A stretch of DNA of 64,000 nt from Leadbetterella lacustris (GCA_965234335.1 OZ248433.1:1-64000); one strand, 5' to 3'. Shown: positions 44,101 to 54,059, numbered from the stretch's first letter. The notes: generated by a model not told the origin, from the sequence alone. A program made the numbers and translations.

Positions 44101-44697
44101 TTGAATAGAAGGATATACTTATTTTTGATTTTAAGTTTGATTTTTTTTAATTCCACAAAAGGTCAAGTCTATGGCTTTGATGTTTTCATAGGACAAAAGA
44201 AATCGGGGATTATGTCTATAAATCTGTCAAATTATTTGAACGGGTATCAATTGATGGATATCAAAATGGACTTTAAATCATCAAATATTGTAGAAAATAG
44301 AATTCAATATTTTGCTTCTTCCTATTTTAAAAAATCAATTCTAACCGATGCTGAAGCCCTTTTAGAGAACAACTCGGTTTTGAAGGAAAGCTGTTTAACT
44401 AAATTTTCAAAGAATACCTATCAGATTCTAAGAAAGAACGAAGGTATGGAGTACTCAGACAAGAAAATATCTTGGATATTAGAAAGCTTGTATTTAAAAG
44501 AACCTACAAATATCAGTGGTGTATATTCTATTCGATACGGTACTTTTTTAGAAATAAGACCCATAACTACTGGGGTATACTCAGTAAAAATGCCCATTTC
44601 TGGTAGTATAAATTTTTATTATCAAAATGGGGATTTTATCAAAAGTGAGACTATTGGAAATATTCAGCAAATGACCATAAAACCTAAACAAAAATGA
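44101..44697 (+). CDS. Exported DUF6134-like protein, first gene of the envelope operon
   Basis: 198 residues from a TTG codon; an in-frame stop lies 21 bases upstream and the signal peptide (RRIYLFLILSLIFFNSTKG-Q) begins directly after TTG, so no other start fits. The mature part opens YGFDVFIGQKKSGIMSINL, the pattern I associate with DUF6134, followed by beta strands. Periplasmic or outer-membrane located; function unknown. Its stop overlaps the next start (ATGA). The two-component pair is divergent, and a good promoter lies just upstream. Confidence 0.68.
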   Translation: MNRRIYLFLILSLIFFNSTKGQVYGFDVFIGQKKSGIMSINLSNYLNGYQLMDIKMDFKSSNIVENRIQYFASSYFKKSILTDAEALLENNSVLKESCLTKFSKNTYQILRKNEGMEYSDKKISWILESLYLKEPTNISGVYSIRYGTFLEIRPITTGVYSVKMPISGSINFYYQNGDFIKSETIGNIQQMTIKPKQK

Positions 44698-45338
44698 ATA
44701 AGGTTATATATTTTCTCGGTGCGTTTTTTTGGTTTGGGGGCTTATTTGCTAATGCCCAAGAGCCTGATTATGAAACATTGTTTAATAGAACAACTACGAA
44801 AGAAAATAAAGCCTTAAGGATCTATGCCACAGTTATGCCATATTATTCCACAATAAGGAGAGATCAAACTCGTATAGGTAATCCAAATCTTGCAGCAGAA
44901 GTTGGGATATCTTATAAAAGAATGTTTGGTGTTGGATTTTCGGGACAAACCATAGGGAACTATATTGGCCTTGTAAAAAATGGATCTATTACTCAAAATG
45001 GAACAGTTACTAATGGGGATAGCCCTGTGATTATGCAGATGGCAGGAGGTGTATTTAGTTACACGAACAATCCCGGTAAAATGACTCACGCTTATGCAAG
45101 GTTATTTGTTGGAGGCCTTTATTGTTCTGAATATGACATTTCAAGCACTTCATTATTTAATGGCTCCTTTTTGAATCCGAATTTAGGTATTGAGTGTAAT
45201 CTTTTACCTTACCTTACTTTCAGGACAGAGTTGGGATATAGATTTGCATCAACACTTAATGCCGAGGCAAATTCTAAAAATGTAAAATTGAGTGGATTTA
45301 TAGGTGGTATTTCATTGAAAATTGGTAACGTAAGGTAA
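44694..45338 (+). CDS. Outer-membrane-type hypothetical protein
   Basis: 214 residues, signal peptide ending LFANA-Q. Mature part shows alternating strands (LRIYATVMPYYSTIRR, AAEVGISYKRMFGVGFSG, HAYARLFVGGLY, LTFRTELGYRFAS) and ends with a strand of small barrel type (LSGFIGGISLKIG). I infer an 8- to 10-strand outer-membrane barrel. Not recognised as a named family. Coupled to the gene before by a 4-base overlap and followed after 2 bases by the next. Confidence 0.65.
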   Translation: MNKVIYFLGAFFWFGGLFANAQEPDYETLFNRTTTKENKALRIYATVMPYYSTIRRDQTRIGNPNLAAEVGISYKRMFGVGFSGQTIGNYIGLVKNGSITQNGTVTNGDSPVIMQMAGGVFSYTNNPGKMTHAYARLFVGGLYCSEYDISSTSLFNGSFLNPNLGIECNLLPYLTFRTELGYRFASTLNAEANSKNVKLSGFIGGISLKIGNVR

Positions 45339-45340
45339 TA

Positions 45341-45931
45341 ATGAAAAAAATAATTTTAATTATTTTGGTACTTTCCGCAAATTATGTTTTTGCTCAGGAT
45401 TCTTTGAATTATGTACTAAAAGGCAATAAGTTTATTCATAGAATAAAACCCATTGTTGCATTTGGCATTAAGAATCAATCTATGCTAAAATCATACGGAT
45501 TTGGTTCTTACCTGAATATAGGTTTAAGCTATAACAATTCAATAAAGTTAGTTTATGGAGGAGAATACACATCTCTAAACTATTCTTATTTAGATGCTAA
45601 TGGCAGCATTGGTTATGTAGTAGATGGAAATATAGTTGCTCAAAATAATCTGGGATTATCCTATATTAGTCGGAATTACAGGGTATTACATGCAGCATTT
45701 AATTTGAATTTTACGAATAGTAAATATTCACCTTTGAATTTGGGTGAATATGTTAGATTTAAAGGTGTTAAACCTGGAGTTGATATACAGTTAAACCTTA
45801 ATAAGATATTTCGATTTACAATAGGTGTGGCAAGAAACATTACATACAAAAGCCCTGAAATCTTGAATGGTTTACAATTAAATGGTAATGAATTCTCTTT
45901 TGGTTTTGAGTTTTCTAGGTTTAAAAAATAG
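45341..45931 (+). CDS. Outer-membrane-type hypothetical protein
   Basis: 196 residues, signal peptide ending YVFA-Q. Predicted beta strands throughout (IKPIVAFGIKNQ, YLNIGLSYNNSIKLVYGGEY, LHAAFNLNFTN, FRFTIGVARNITY) and a terminal FSFGFEFSRFKK suitable for the barrel-assembly machinery. Similar in size and style to the preceding gene but not clearly homologous. Family not recognised. The 125-base gap after it may hold a second, weaker promoter. Confidence 0.62.
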   Translation: MKKIILIILVLSANYVFAQDSLNYVLKGNKFIHRIKPIVAFGIKNQSMLKSYGFGSYLNIGLSYNNSIKLVYGGEYTSLNYSYLDANGSIGYVVDGNIVAQNNLGLSYISRNYRVLHAAFNLNFTNSKYSPLNLGEYVRFKGVKPGVDIQLNLNKIFRFTIGVARNITYKSPEILNGLQLNGNEFSFGFEFSRFKK

Positions 45932-46056
45932 TCTAAATTGAATTCACCATATTAAAACATCTAATCCATCATTTACCAATTCAACTCGTCATTTAAAGTT
46001 TTTAATATTCATCAAGCTATCTGAATTTTGTCATCGAAAACAAAATTTCAGAAAAA

Positions 46057-48393
46057 TTGGAAAATTTAAGATTCTATTCTAAGCACAATAAAATCCTTCT
46101 AATAGCCTTGGTTTCCTGTCTTTTCATAGTACAGGGATTTTCTCAAAACAAACATACCGTAAGTGGCTATGTTTTGGCCACAAGTAATGGAGAGGCTATC
46201 CCCTTCGCAAATGTAGGTATTGAAGGGAAAACAATGGGTGCAAGTACTAATGCCTATGGGTATTTTTCTTTTACCTTACCTGAAGGTAGCTATAAGCTTA
46301 AAGTAAGTAATTTGGGATATAAAACTAAATTTCTAGACCTTAATTTAATTCAAAATTTATCAATAGAAATTAAGCTAATAGAATCTACCCAAATTCTAGA
46401 TGAGGTGGTGATTAAAGGAAAAGTCGGAGATGAAAATCTCTCAAAAAATGAAATGGGTACAATAAGTCTCAATATAAAAGATGTTGCTAAAATCCCTGTC
46501 TTCCTTGGCGAAAAAGATATTTTTAAGACTTTACAAATGACTCCTGGTGTAAAAGCAAACTCGGCAGGTGGCTCAGGTTTTTATGTCAGAGGTGGAAATA
46601 TCGACCAAAATTTGATTTTATTAGACGAGGCTCCAATTTACAACCCTTCGCATTTGTTTGGCTTTTTTTCAGTCTTTAATAGTGATGCCTTAAAAGATAT
46701 TAAACTTTATAAGGGTACAGCACCGGCACAATTTGGCGGAAGGGCCTCTTCTGTCTTAGATATAAAAATGAAAGAGGGCAATTCTCAAAAATTTGAAACT
46801 GAAGGTGGAATTGGCCTTTTGTCTTCAAGGCTAAGTATTCAAGGTCCAATTAAAAAAGACAAGGCATCTTTTATAATTTCGGGCAGAAGAACCTATTTTG
46901 ATATTTTGGTTAGGCCATTTACTCAGAATGTAAGTTTGTATTTTTATGATCTTAATCTAAAGGCAAATTATAAAATCAATCAGAAAAATCAAGTTTTTGT
47001 ATCAGGATATAATGGTAAAGATAACTTTGGGATAGAGGGGGCTGGCCTCAGTTGGGGAAATAAAACGGCTACCTTAAGGTGGACTCATTTGGCTACTCAA
47101 AAGCTCTTTATAAATACAACTGCTATTTTTAGTGATTTTGCCTACGGAATAGGCCTAGATTTTGAGAGAGAGAGATTTAAGCTTAACGCTGGAATTAAAG
47201 ATTTTAACCTAAAACAAGATTTTAATTTCTTTCTATCGCCATCTCAAACAATTTCGTTTGGGTGGAATAGTATCTATCACACACTAACACCCGGAAAAAC
47301 TACCGTTTTGGACAGTACAGGCATTATATCAAGCTCAGAATTTGCTAAAAAAAAGGGTTTAGAATCAGGGATATACTTTTCGGATGAAGTCAAATTTAAT
47401 TCTAAATTATCCATAAACTTTGGTCTAAGGTATAGTTTTCTAAATAATCTTGGGCCTGCCGATGTTTATGGATATGCGGAGGATGGAAAAATAAAATCAA
47501 TAACAGGATATAGCAATGGTGATATTTATAATACCTATCACGGAGCAGAGCCACGTATAAATCTTGATTGGAGAATTAATAAAAAGTCGGCAGTAAAAGG
47601 AGCTGCTGGACGAAATATTCAATACCTGCATCAAATTAATAATGGGACTGCTGGATTGCCAATCGATGTTTACCTTATTTCATCTCCAAATATTAAACCA
47701 CTAGCTACGGACCAAGTAAGTGTTGGCTATTTCAGAAACTTAAATTCAAATCAATATGAATTTAGTACTGAAATATACTATAAAAACTTCCAAAACTTAC
47801 CTGATTATGTTGATGGAACTGAGGTGTTTATGAATCCTAATATTGAAGCCAGTGTTAGAGCTACCCAGGGTAGAGCCTATGGATTAGAAACGTATCTAAA
47901 AAAGAATGTAGGAAAACTGACAGGATGGGCTTCTTATACCTTGGCTAAAACTGAGCGTAAATCTCCTGAGATCAATCAAGGTGGATGGTATCCAGCTAGG
48001 CAAGACCGCCGCCATGAGTTAAGTTTGGTTGGTATCTATGAATTTTCGCCAAAATACACTTTATCTGCCACTTGGGTATATTTTACGGGTGATGCGGTAA
48101 CCTTTCCTACGGCGAAATTCAACTTAGACGGTCAAAACTTCTTTTATTATTCAGAAAGAAATGGATATCGATTACCTAATTACCACAGGGCAGACATTGG
48201 CTTAACTAGAAAACTAAAGTCCAGCAAAAAGAGAGAATCAGATATTAATTTTTCGATATATAATTTATATAACAGGCGAAATGCTTTTATGCTTAATGTA
48301 ATAGAAAATTATCAAAATACTGGAAATACTGAGGTTGTAAAAACCGCTCTTTTTGGAATCGTTCCTTCCATTACTTACAATTTCAAATTTTAA
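46057..48393 (+). CDS. TonB-dependent outer-membrane receptor with carboxypeptidase-like N-terminal domain
   Basis: 778 residues from TTG at 46057, the only start that keeps the signal peptide (ILLIALVSCLFIVQGFS-Q). Residues about 31-108 are a carboxypeptidase-D-regulatory-like domain (HTVSGYVLATSNGEAIPFAN), then the plug domain (PGVKANSAGGSGFYVRGG, NQNLILLDEAPIYNPSH-like region, GTAPAQFGGRASSVLDIKMK) and a barrel of about 550 residues ending SITYNFKF. It imports or senses a ligand with energy from TonB. It pairs with the DUF4249 lipoprotein downstream rather than a SusD, so a glycan-uptake SusC role is less likely. Confidence 0.9.
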   Translation: MENLRFYSKHNKILLIALVSCLFIVQGFSQNKHTVSGYVLATSNGEAIPFANVGIEGKTMGASTNAYGYFSFTLPEGSYKLKVSNLGYKTKFLDLNLIQNLSIEIKLIESTQILDEVVIKGKVGDENLSKNEMGTISLNIKDVAKIPVFLGEKDIFKTLQMTPGVKANSAGGSGFYVRGGNIDQNLILLDEAPIYNPSHLFGFFSVFNSDALKDIKLYKGTAPAQFGGRASSVLDIKMKEGNSQKFETEGGIGLLSSRLSIQGPIKKDKASFIISGRRTYFDILVRPFTQNVSLYFYDLNLKANYKINQKNQVFVSGYNGKDNFGIEGAGLSWGNKTATLRWTHLATQKLFINTTAIFSDFAYGIGLDFERERFKLNAGIKDFNLKQDFNFFLSPSQTISFGWNSIYHTLTPGKTTVLDSTGIISSSEFAKKKGLESGIYFSDEVKFNSKLSINFGLRYSFLNNLGPADVYGYAEDGKIKSITGYSNGDIYNTYHGAEPRINLDWRINKKSAVKGAAGRNIQYLHQINNGTAGLPIDVYLISSPNIKPLATDQVSVGYFRNLNSNQYEFSTEIYYKNFQNLPDYVDGTEVFMNPNIEASVRATQGRAYGLETYLKKNVGKLTGWASYTLAKTERKSPEINQGGWYPARQDRRHELSLVGIYEFSPKYTLSATWVYFTGDAVTFPTAKFNLDGQNFFYYSERNGYRLPNYHRADIGLTRKLKSSKKRESDINFSIYNLYNRRNAFMLNVIENYQNTGNTEVVKTALFGIVPSITYNFKF

Positions 48394-48410
48394 ATATCAT
48401 TCAAATTCTT

Positions 48411-49193
48411 ATGACATCAATAATAAATAAAATAAAAATATTGGTAGGTTTAGTTTGTCTGTCTTTGCTTTTTGGATGCGAGGATATTATAGATTTTCCT
48501 CTTAAAGAATCACAGAAATTGCCAGTAATCGATGCGGAATTTGATATGTATACTGGTATTTGCATGGTAAAGGTTAGCCAAACCCAAAGTTTGTTAGACA
48601 AAGAACCTAGCCCAGTAGTATCAGGATTAGAAGTTAGCATTCAGTATGACAATACTAAATCCAAGATATTTATAGAGACGGAAAAGGGGACTTATCAGTC
48701 CGAAAAATTCATGGCAAGCCCTGGGAAAACCTATACTTTAATAATTAAAAATTTAATGGGTCAGGAGTATCGTGCAAAAGCAGTAGCTCCAAATCTAATA
48801 TTACCAATAGTTAAAGATAGCGTGATAAAATATACAAGCAATGGTATTGATGTCGCTTTTGAATGGAATGATCCACAAAATCAAGAAAACTATTATTGGC
48901 CAATACTCACAGTAAATAAAGTACCACAAAAATCATGGGATAATATCACATCTGATAATGGAAGAAATGGAAACACTATGTTTGCAAATTTACAGGTAAA
49001 TGCCATGAAAAGTGATGAAATAGGTATTCAACTACAAAGTCTAGATGCTGATTCTTTTCGCTATTATCAGCAATTGATCAATTTATCATTTGGCGGACAG
49101 TTACCATATAATTCCAAAAATAATTTTGACAAACCAGCTGCTGGGGTTTTTCGTATAATAAATTACAAACCAATAAAACTTACCTTAAAATGA
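48411..49193 (+). CDS. DUF4249 lipoprotein
   Basis: 260 residues with a lipoprotein signal, Cys23 in LLFGCEDI. The domain has the DUF4249 pattern: an N-terminal Ig-like strand region (KLPVIDAEFDMYTGICMVKV, SGLEVSIQYDN, PGKTYTLIIKN) and a C-terminal part that ends in GVFRIINYKPI. These proteins are regular partners of a subset of TonB receptors and are probably surface lipoproteins. It overlaps the next gene by 4 bases (ATGA), so the next product is made in step with it. Confidence 0.82.
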   Translation: MTSIINKIKILVGLVCLSLLFGCEDIIDFPLKESQKLPVIDAEFDMYTGICMVKVSQTQSLLDKEPSPVVSGLEVSIQYDNTKSKIFIETEKGTYQSEKFMASPGKTYTLIIKNLMGQEYRAKAVAPNLILPIVKDSVIKYTSNGIDVAFEWNDPQNQENYYWPILTVNKVPQKSWDNITSDNGRNGNTMFANLQVNAMKSDEIGIQLQSLDADSFRYYQQLINLSFGGQLPYNSKNNFDKPAAGVFRIINYKPIKLTLK

Positions 49194-50503
49194 AATTTTT
49201 TAAGTTTGCCCTTCTTTCGATTCTCTTTTGGGCATGCCAATCTCAGCTGTTGGATCCTAAGTTTAACGAGTCAACTCCAAATTATAACTTGGTGTTTAAC
49301 AACAGTTCGCTAGATGAAATATCCATTTCGGTAACTCCAAACGATTGGCAAGCCCTAGAATCCAATCTTTCTCAGGTTTTAAAAACTGATAGTATAGCCA
49401 CTGACAAACTAGATAGCAAACTATTGGTGGTACCGGCTTTAGTAAGATTTAAAGACGGAGTATGGAATAATGTTGGCCTTAAATTTTATACTTCAAAAAA
49501 CCTTTTGGATGGGTATAGATTTGGATTGTATCAGCTTCCCTTAGAGCTTGATTTTGATTATTTTGGGTCAAAGTTTCCTGAAATGGTCAACCAAAATTTC
49601 CATGGTTTCTCAAATTTAATTTTAGATAATCAAGCAAATGATAATACAAAAATCAGACAGGTTGTATTTAATAGTATGCTTCAAGATCTAGATATTATCA
49701 CCACCAAAAACAGTTTAAAGAAAGTAAAGATCTCGATTGGCAATCAAAATCAGATTATGCTTTATACACTCAAAGAAAAGGTTGAGCCAGTAATTATCAA
49801 AAATCAATTTAATGAAACCAAATTTAATTTATATCGTACAAATTCTAAGCTTGATAAATTCAAAATTAATGACTTTAACCGACTTGAGGCTGGCTACCTT
49901 CCAGGTTTTGGGGATGTGCAAAGACTCATCAATTCAGTAAATAGACGGAATAGTATCTTTAACCAAACATTTGATCCCATTAGTGGACTGCCAAACGAAA
50001 GTGCATGGAAACTATCTTTAGATAATGCTTTTGATAATCAGATGTACATCCGCTGGCTGGCTTTAAATACTACAATTGGTAATGACCAATTTAATTTGGT
50101 ATATCAAGAGCCTTATTATTTTTTCTCTGGTTCCAATACCAAAGCCAATTTCTTTTATACCTTTCCTCAGAATAGCCTTGGTTTGGGCTTTGATTCATCT
50201 ATATCCATTCCGGAAATTTTAAATTCGGTAGAGCCCAATCCATTATTGGCAAATATCATAAAGGACCCCAGTTATTTTAATGAATTTCAAATTGAACTTA
50301 TTCTACTTAGGAAAAAATTCTTTGCCACTGCCTATTTGTATCCTTTGATTGATAAATATTATAATCAGATACGATTGGCGAGTATGGGTAATAATCTTTC
50401 TGATTCACCGCAAATCCAAGATATAGATCTTCTGAAATTATGGATAAAACAAAGAATTGAAACACTCGATAAATCCTCAAACGAAATGTCAATTATCCAA
50501 TAG
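49190..50503 (+). CDS. Divergent CotH-like lipoprotein, probably without kinase activity
   Basis: 437 residues, lipoprotein signal with Cys16 in LFWACQSQ. Faint but ordered similarity to CotH: LDEISISVTPNDWQALESNL, LVRFKDGVWNNVGLKFYTS, DFDYFG...FHGFSNLILDNQ, TKIRQVVFNSMLQDL, then IRWLALNTTIGNDQFNLVYQ. At the place where CotH kinases have the metal-binding WDxDxxFG, this protein reads FFYTFPQNSLGLGFDS, so a key acidic residue appears lost. I read it as a pseudokinase or ligand-binding relative of the true CotH encoded next to it. Homology is by eye and should be tested by profile search. Confidence 0.55.
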   Translation: MKFFKFALLSILFWACQSQLLDPKFNESTPNYNLVFNNSSLDEISISVTPNDWQALESNLSQVLKTDSIATDKLDSKLLVVPALVRFKDGVWNNVGLKFYTSKNLLDGYRFGLYQLPLELDFDYFGSKFPEMVNQNFHGFSNLILDNQANDNTKIRQVVFNSMLQDLDIITTKNSLKKVKISIGNQNQIMLYTLKEKVEPVIIKNQFNETKFNLYRTNSKLDKFKINDFNRLEAGYLPGFGDVQRLINSVNRRNSIFNQTFDPISGLPNESAWKLSLDNAFDNQMYIRWLALNTTIGNDQFNLVYQEPYYFFSGSNTKANFFYTFPQNSLGLGFDSSISIPEILNSVEPNPLLANIIKDPSYFNEFQIELILLRKKFFATAYLYPLIDKYYNQIRLASMGNNLSDSPQIQDIDLLKLWIKQRIETLDKSSNEMSIIQ

Positions 50504-50535
50504 GATAGTTTTTTGAAAATAAAAATTATATAATT

Positions 50536-53187
50536 ATGAAGAAGCTCATAGTGATATTTTTAATAATGCTTTTAAATAAGCCTATTCAGGCTCAAGTCCT
50601 TATTAATGAATATTCAGCATCTAATTTTACATCATTTAAAAGTAGTTTAGGGGTCTATTCAGACTGGATAGAACTATATAATACTGGTAATAAGGAGGTA
50701 AATCTTAGGGGGTATTATCTCAGCGAGGATGATGATAATCCCAAAAAGTTTAAAATCAATGATAACCTTATCATAATGCCTAAATCTTTTGTGAGAATTT
50801 ACGCTAGTGGTCGAGACATCACAGTTAAGGATTCGATTGGAAACTTGGAAGTACATACCAACTTCAACATAACACAATCAAAACAAAATCAAGAAACACT
50901 CATATTGCTAAATCAAATGGGTAAAGTGGTAGATTTTACCAAAATAAGAAAAACACAATTGGATCACTCTGTAGGTAGATTTCCTGATGGAAGTAAAAAT
51001 TGGTTTTTTTTAAAAATCGGAACTCCCGGAAACCAAAATATTGGTAAAAAATATACTAAATATTCAGATACTCCAAAATTTAGTTTGAGCAGTGGCTTTT
51101 ATGATCAAACCCTTAGGTTAATGATAACAACTAAGGAGAAGAATGTAAAAATTTATTTTACTTTAGATGGCTCAGAGCCGAGTCCGAAGTCAAAAGTTTA
51201 CGATGTCCCAATAGATATTGAAAAAACTACTGTGGTCAAAGCACTGGCAGTTAGCAGTGATCAAAATCTACATGCCAGTTATACAAATTATGCCACCTAC
51301 TTTATCAACGAAAAAACACCATTGATGGTAGTGTCTATTAGTGGAATGGATAGTTTATTGTCACTTGCAAATGGCAACAAAGACTTAAGGCCTTTTGGAA
51401 GTGTTGAGATATACAAAGATAAAAAACTGATAGCAAGCTCTTATGGTGAGTTTAACAAGCTTGGCAATGATTCATGGAAAAACAGTCAAAGAGGTATTGA
51501 TTTTGAATGTGTAGATGGAATGGGATACTCAAATGAGTTGAGAAGTAAATTGTTTAAACTCAGCGAAAGGGATAGCTTTCAAAAAGTAATGTTTAGACCA
51601 TCAGGTGACGACAATTATCCTGATGGGTCAGGCACCAAAGGTGGAGGGGCACATTTGCGAGATGCATTTATCCAAAATCTGGTAAAAAAATCAGATATGC
51701 AACTCGATGTTAGGACTGGAGAAAAGATGATTTTGTATATAAACGGTAAATATTGGGGGGTATATGAGCTAAGAGAAAGGGTAAATGATCGTGATTTTAT
51801 AGACTTTTATTACAGTCACGATAGAAAGGATATACAAATGCTAACGACTTGGGGGGCTACAACTTCTAAATTTAATAAATCAGAGGCTTTAGATTATTGG
51901 GAAGATTTACATCTTTTTGTAAAAGAACATGACTTGTCAATTCCTGAAAATTATCGAATAATTGAAGAACAAGTTGATTTAACAAGCTTCGTAGATTATC
52001 TCATTGCCAATACTGCCACAGTTGCTACTGACTGGATAAACTATAATACTGCTTGGTGGAGAGGATTAAATCCACAAGGGAAAAACAAAAAATGGAGATA
52101 TACCTTGTGGGATAATGATGCCACATTTGGATATTTTTTAAACTACACCAGATTACCAGACACCACTCCAAATGCTAAACCATGCGATATTTATGAAATA
52201 GCCAAACCAAGGATTGATTCCCTAAGCGTAATTGATTTACTAAAATCGGGAACATTTACTTTTGAGGATATCAAGTTAGCAGTAGAGAATGGACAAGCAA
52301 TTTTTAATTCCGATTCTTCAAAAGTTATTATAGAAAATGCTAGTGACGATATTAATGGACATATTTTAATGTTTAAAAAGTTGATGGATAACGATAAGTT
52401 CAAGGCCTTTTTTCTAAACAGATACACAGATCTTATCAACCGAACTTTCAATAAAGACTCCATGCTTGCCTACTTAAACGAACAATATGATTTAATCAAA
52501 TTGGAGATGCCCAGGCACATAGAAAGATGGGGTGGAACCATGCAGGAATGGGAGAAAAACGTTCAGGATCTGAGAGATTACATCTCTAAAAGAGACCAAG
52601 GTTTGAAAAATGGCCTTAAAGCCTGCTATGATTTGAAGGGGCCGTTTAAATTGACAATTAATTCTGAACAAAGTAATGCCGTAACTTTAAAAATAAACTC
52701 GCTCGATATAGCTAAGTTGCCCTACAATGGGATTTATTTTGGAGGTATTGAGAATCACTTGAAGGCTGTAGTGGCTGATTCGACAAGTTATCAATTTATG
52801 GCTTGGACAAGCGATAAAAATAGTAAGATTTTTAAACCAAACAGTAGAGAAACACAATTGAGTCTTTCAGGAGATACTCAAGTTAATATTTTAACAAATC
52901 AAATAATTTCAAACGTAAATAGACCATTTACGAATTTTAAGCCTTTTCCCAATACATTCCACTATAAACTAAATGTGTCTTTTGTTGTTATTGAGCCTTC
53001 AGAATTTTCATTTTATCTTTTTGATATCCAAGGAAAGCCAATTTCAACCATTGTTGAATCAAAATTCTTTAAAATAGGTAAACAAGAACTAGAATTAAAT
53101 TTACCTAAAAACTTAAATCAAGGTCAGTATTACCTGGTAATGAAATCAAATAATTATCAAGAATCTGCCAAAGTAATTAAGTTCTAA
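50536..53187 (+). CDS. CotH-family protein kinase with lamin-tail, chitobiase-like and T9SS sorting domains
   Basis: 883 residues. Signal peptide to about residue 19; lamin-tail domain (about 20-130: VLINEYSASN, SDWIELYNTGNKEVNLRGYY); a chitobiase C-terminal-like domain (about 185-260: IYFTLDGSEPSPKSKVY); CotH kinase core (about 310-680) with KVMFRPSGDD near 350, LRDAFIQNL near 374, INGKYWGVYELRE near 401, Asp499 in TDWINYN, and Asp526/Asp528 in WDNDATFG; a T9SS type-A sorting domain at the C-terminus (FYLFDIQGKPIS, LPKNLNQGQYYLVM). It would be exported by T9SS and phosphorylate surface proteins. The 3' end of the gene is repeated downstream. Confidence 0.88.
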   Translation: MKKLIVIFLIMLLNKPIQAQVLINEYSASNFTSFKSSLGVYSDWIELYNTGNKEVNLRGYYLSEDDDNPKKFKINDNLIIMPKSFVRIYASGRDITVKDSIGNLEVHTNFNITQSKQNQETLILLNQMGKVVDFTKIRKTQLDHSVGRFPDGSKNWFFLKIGTPGNQNIGKKYTKYSDTPKFSLSSGFYDQTLRLMITTKEKNVKIYFTLDGSEPSPKSKVYDVPIDIEKTTVVKALAVSSDQNLHASYTNYATYFINEKTPLMVVSISGMDSLLSLANGNKDLRPFGSVEIYKDKKLIASSYGEFNKLGNDSWKNSQRGIDFECVDGMGYSNELRSKLFKLSERDSFQKVMFRPSGDDNYPDGSGTKGGGAHLRDAFIQNLVKKSDMQLDVRTGEKMILYINGKYWGVYELRERVNDRDFIDFYYSHDRKDIQMLTTWGATTSKFNKSEALDYWEDLHLFVKEHDLSIPENYRIIEEQVDLTSFVDYLIANTATVATDWINYNTAWWRGLNPQGKNKKWRYTLWDNDATFGYFLNYTRLPDTTPNAKPCDIYEIAKPRIDSLSVIDLLKSGTFTFEDIKLAVENGQAIFNSDSSKVIIENASDDINGHILMFKKLMDNDKFKAFFLNRYTDLINRTFNKDSMLAYLNEQYDLIKLEMPRHIERWGGTMQEWEKNVQDLRDYISKRDQGLKNGLKACYDLKGPFKLTINSEQSNAVTLKINSLDIAKLPYNGIYFGGIENHLKAVVADSTSYQFMAWTSDKNSKIFKPNSRETQLSLSGDTQVNILTNQIISNVNRPFTNFKPFPNTFHYKLNVSFVVIEPSEFSFYLFDIQGKPISTIVESKFFKIGKQELELNLPKNLNQGQYYLVMKSNNYQESAKVIKF

Positions 53188-53188
53188 A

Positions 53189-53623
53189 ATGACAACTATG
53201 CATAAGATTTTAAACTCATTTGACTATCAATTTATGGCTTGGTCAAGCGATAAAAGTAGTCAAATTGTTAAACCAAACAGAAGAGAAACACAATTGGGTT
53301 TTTCAGGAGATACTCAAGTTAATATTTTAACAAATCAAATAATTTCAAACGTAAATAGACCATTTACGAATTTTAAGCCTTTTCCCAATACATTCCACTA
53401 TAAACTAAAGGTGTCTTTTGTTGTTATTGAGCCTTCAGAATTTTCATTTTATCTTTTTGATATCCGTGGAAAGCCCATTTCAACTATTGTTGAATCAAAA
53501 TTCTTTAAAATAGGTAAAAAAGAGCTAGAATTAAATTTACCTAAAAACTTAAATCAAGGTCAATATTACTCAGTAATGAAATCAAATAATTATCAAGAAT
53601 CTGCTAAAGTAATCAAGTTCTAA
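53189..53623 (+). CDS. Chimeric small ORF: VTC N-terminus + CotH C-terminal sorting domain (repeat copy 2)
   Basis: 144 residues: the first 11 (TTMHKILNSF) copy the start of the VTC protein, and the rest copies the last 132 residues of CotH including its whole T9SS sorting domain. It begins one base after the cotH stop and has no signal peptide, so the sorting domain could not reach the periplasm by itself. The frame is open through the whole copy. It could be translated by coupling from cotH. A functional product is doubtful. Confidence 0.5.
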   Translation: MTTMHKILNSFDYQFMAWSSDKSSQIVKPNRRETQLGFSGDTQVNILTNQIISNVNRPFTNFKPFPNTFHYKLKVSFVVIEPSEFSFYLFDIRGKPISTIVESKFFKIGKKELELNLPKNLNQGQYYSVMKSNNYQESAKVIKF

Positions 53624-53624
53624 A

Positions 53625-54059
53625 ATGGCAACTATGCAAAAGATATTAAACTCATTTGACTATCAATTTATGGCTTGGTCAAGCGATAAAAGTAGTCAAA
53701 TTGTTAAACCAAACGGTAGAGAAGCACAATTGAGTCTTTCAGGAGATACTCAAATTAATATTTTAACAAATCAAATAATTTCAAACGTAAATAGACCATT
53801 TACGAATTTTAAGCCTTTTCCCAATACATTCCACTATAAACTAAAGGTGTCTTTTGTTGTTATTGAGCCTTCAGAATTTTCATTTTATCTTTTTGATATC
53901 CGTGGAAAGCCCATTTCAACTATTGTTGAATCAAAATTCTTTAAAATAGGTAAAAAAGAGCTAGAATTAAATTTACCTAAAAACTTAAATCAAGGTCAAT
54001 ATTACTCAGTAATGAAATCAAATAATTATCAAGAATCTGCTAAAGTAATCAAGTTCTAA
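53625..54059 (+). CDS. Chimeric small ORF: VTC N-terminus + CotH C-terminal sorting domain (repeat copy 3)
   Basis: 144 residues, same build as the copy before, one base after its stop. It differs by a few substitutions (KPNGREAQLSLSGDTQINIL) and starts ATGGCAACTATGCAAAAG. No signal peptide. Shares the AAGGTGTCT/DIRGKP/YYSV variants with copy 2, so one of the two was probably copied from the other. Product function doubtful. Confidence 0.5.
   Translation: MATMQKILNSFDYQFMAWSSDKSSQIVKPNGREAQLSLSGDTQINILTNQIISNVNRPFTNFKPFPNTFHYKLKVSFVVIEPSEFSFYLFDIRGKPISTIVESKFFKIGKKELELNLPKNLNQGQYYSVMKSNNYQESAKVIKF

Noticed and set aside
46057..49193. SusC/SusD polysaccharide-use pair
   Set aside because: The lipoprotein partner has DUF4249 features and no SusD TPR-like pattern; no glycoside hydrolase is nearby.
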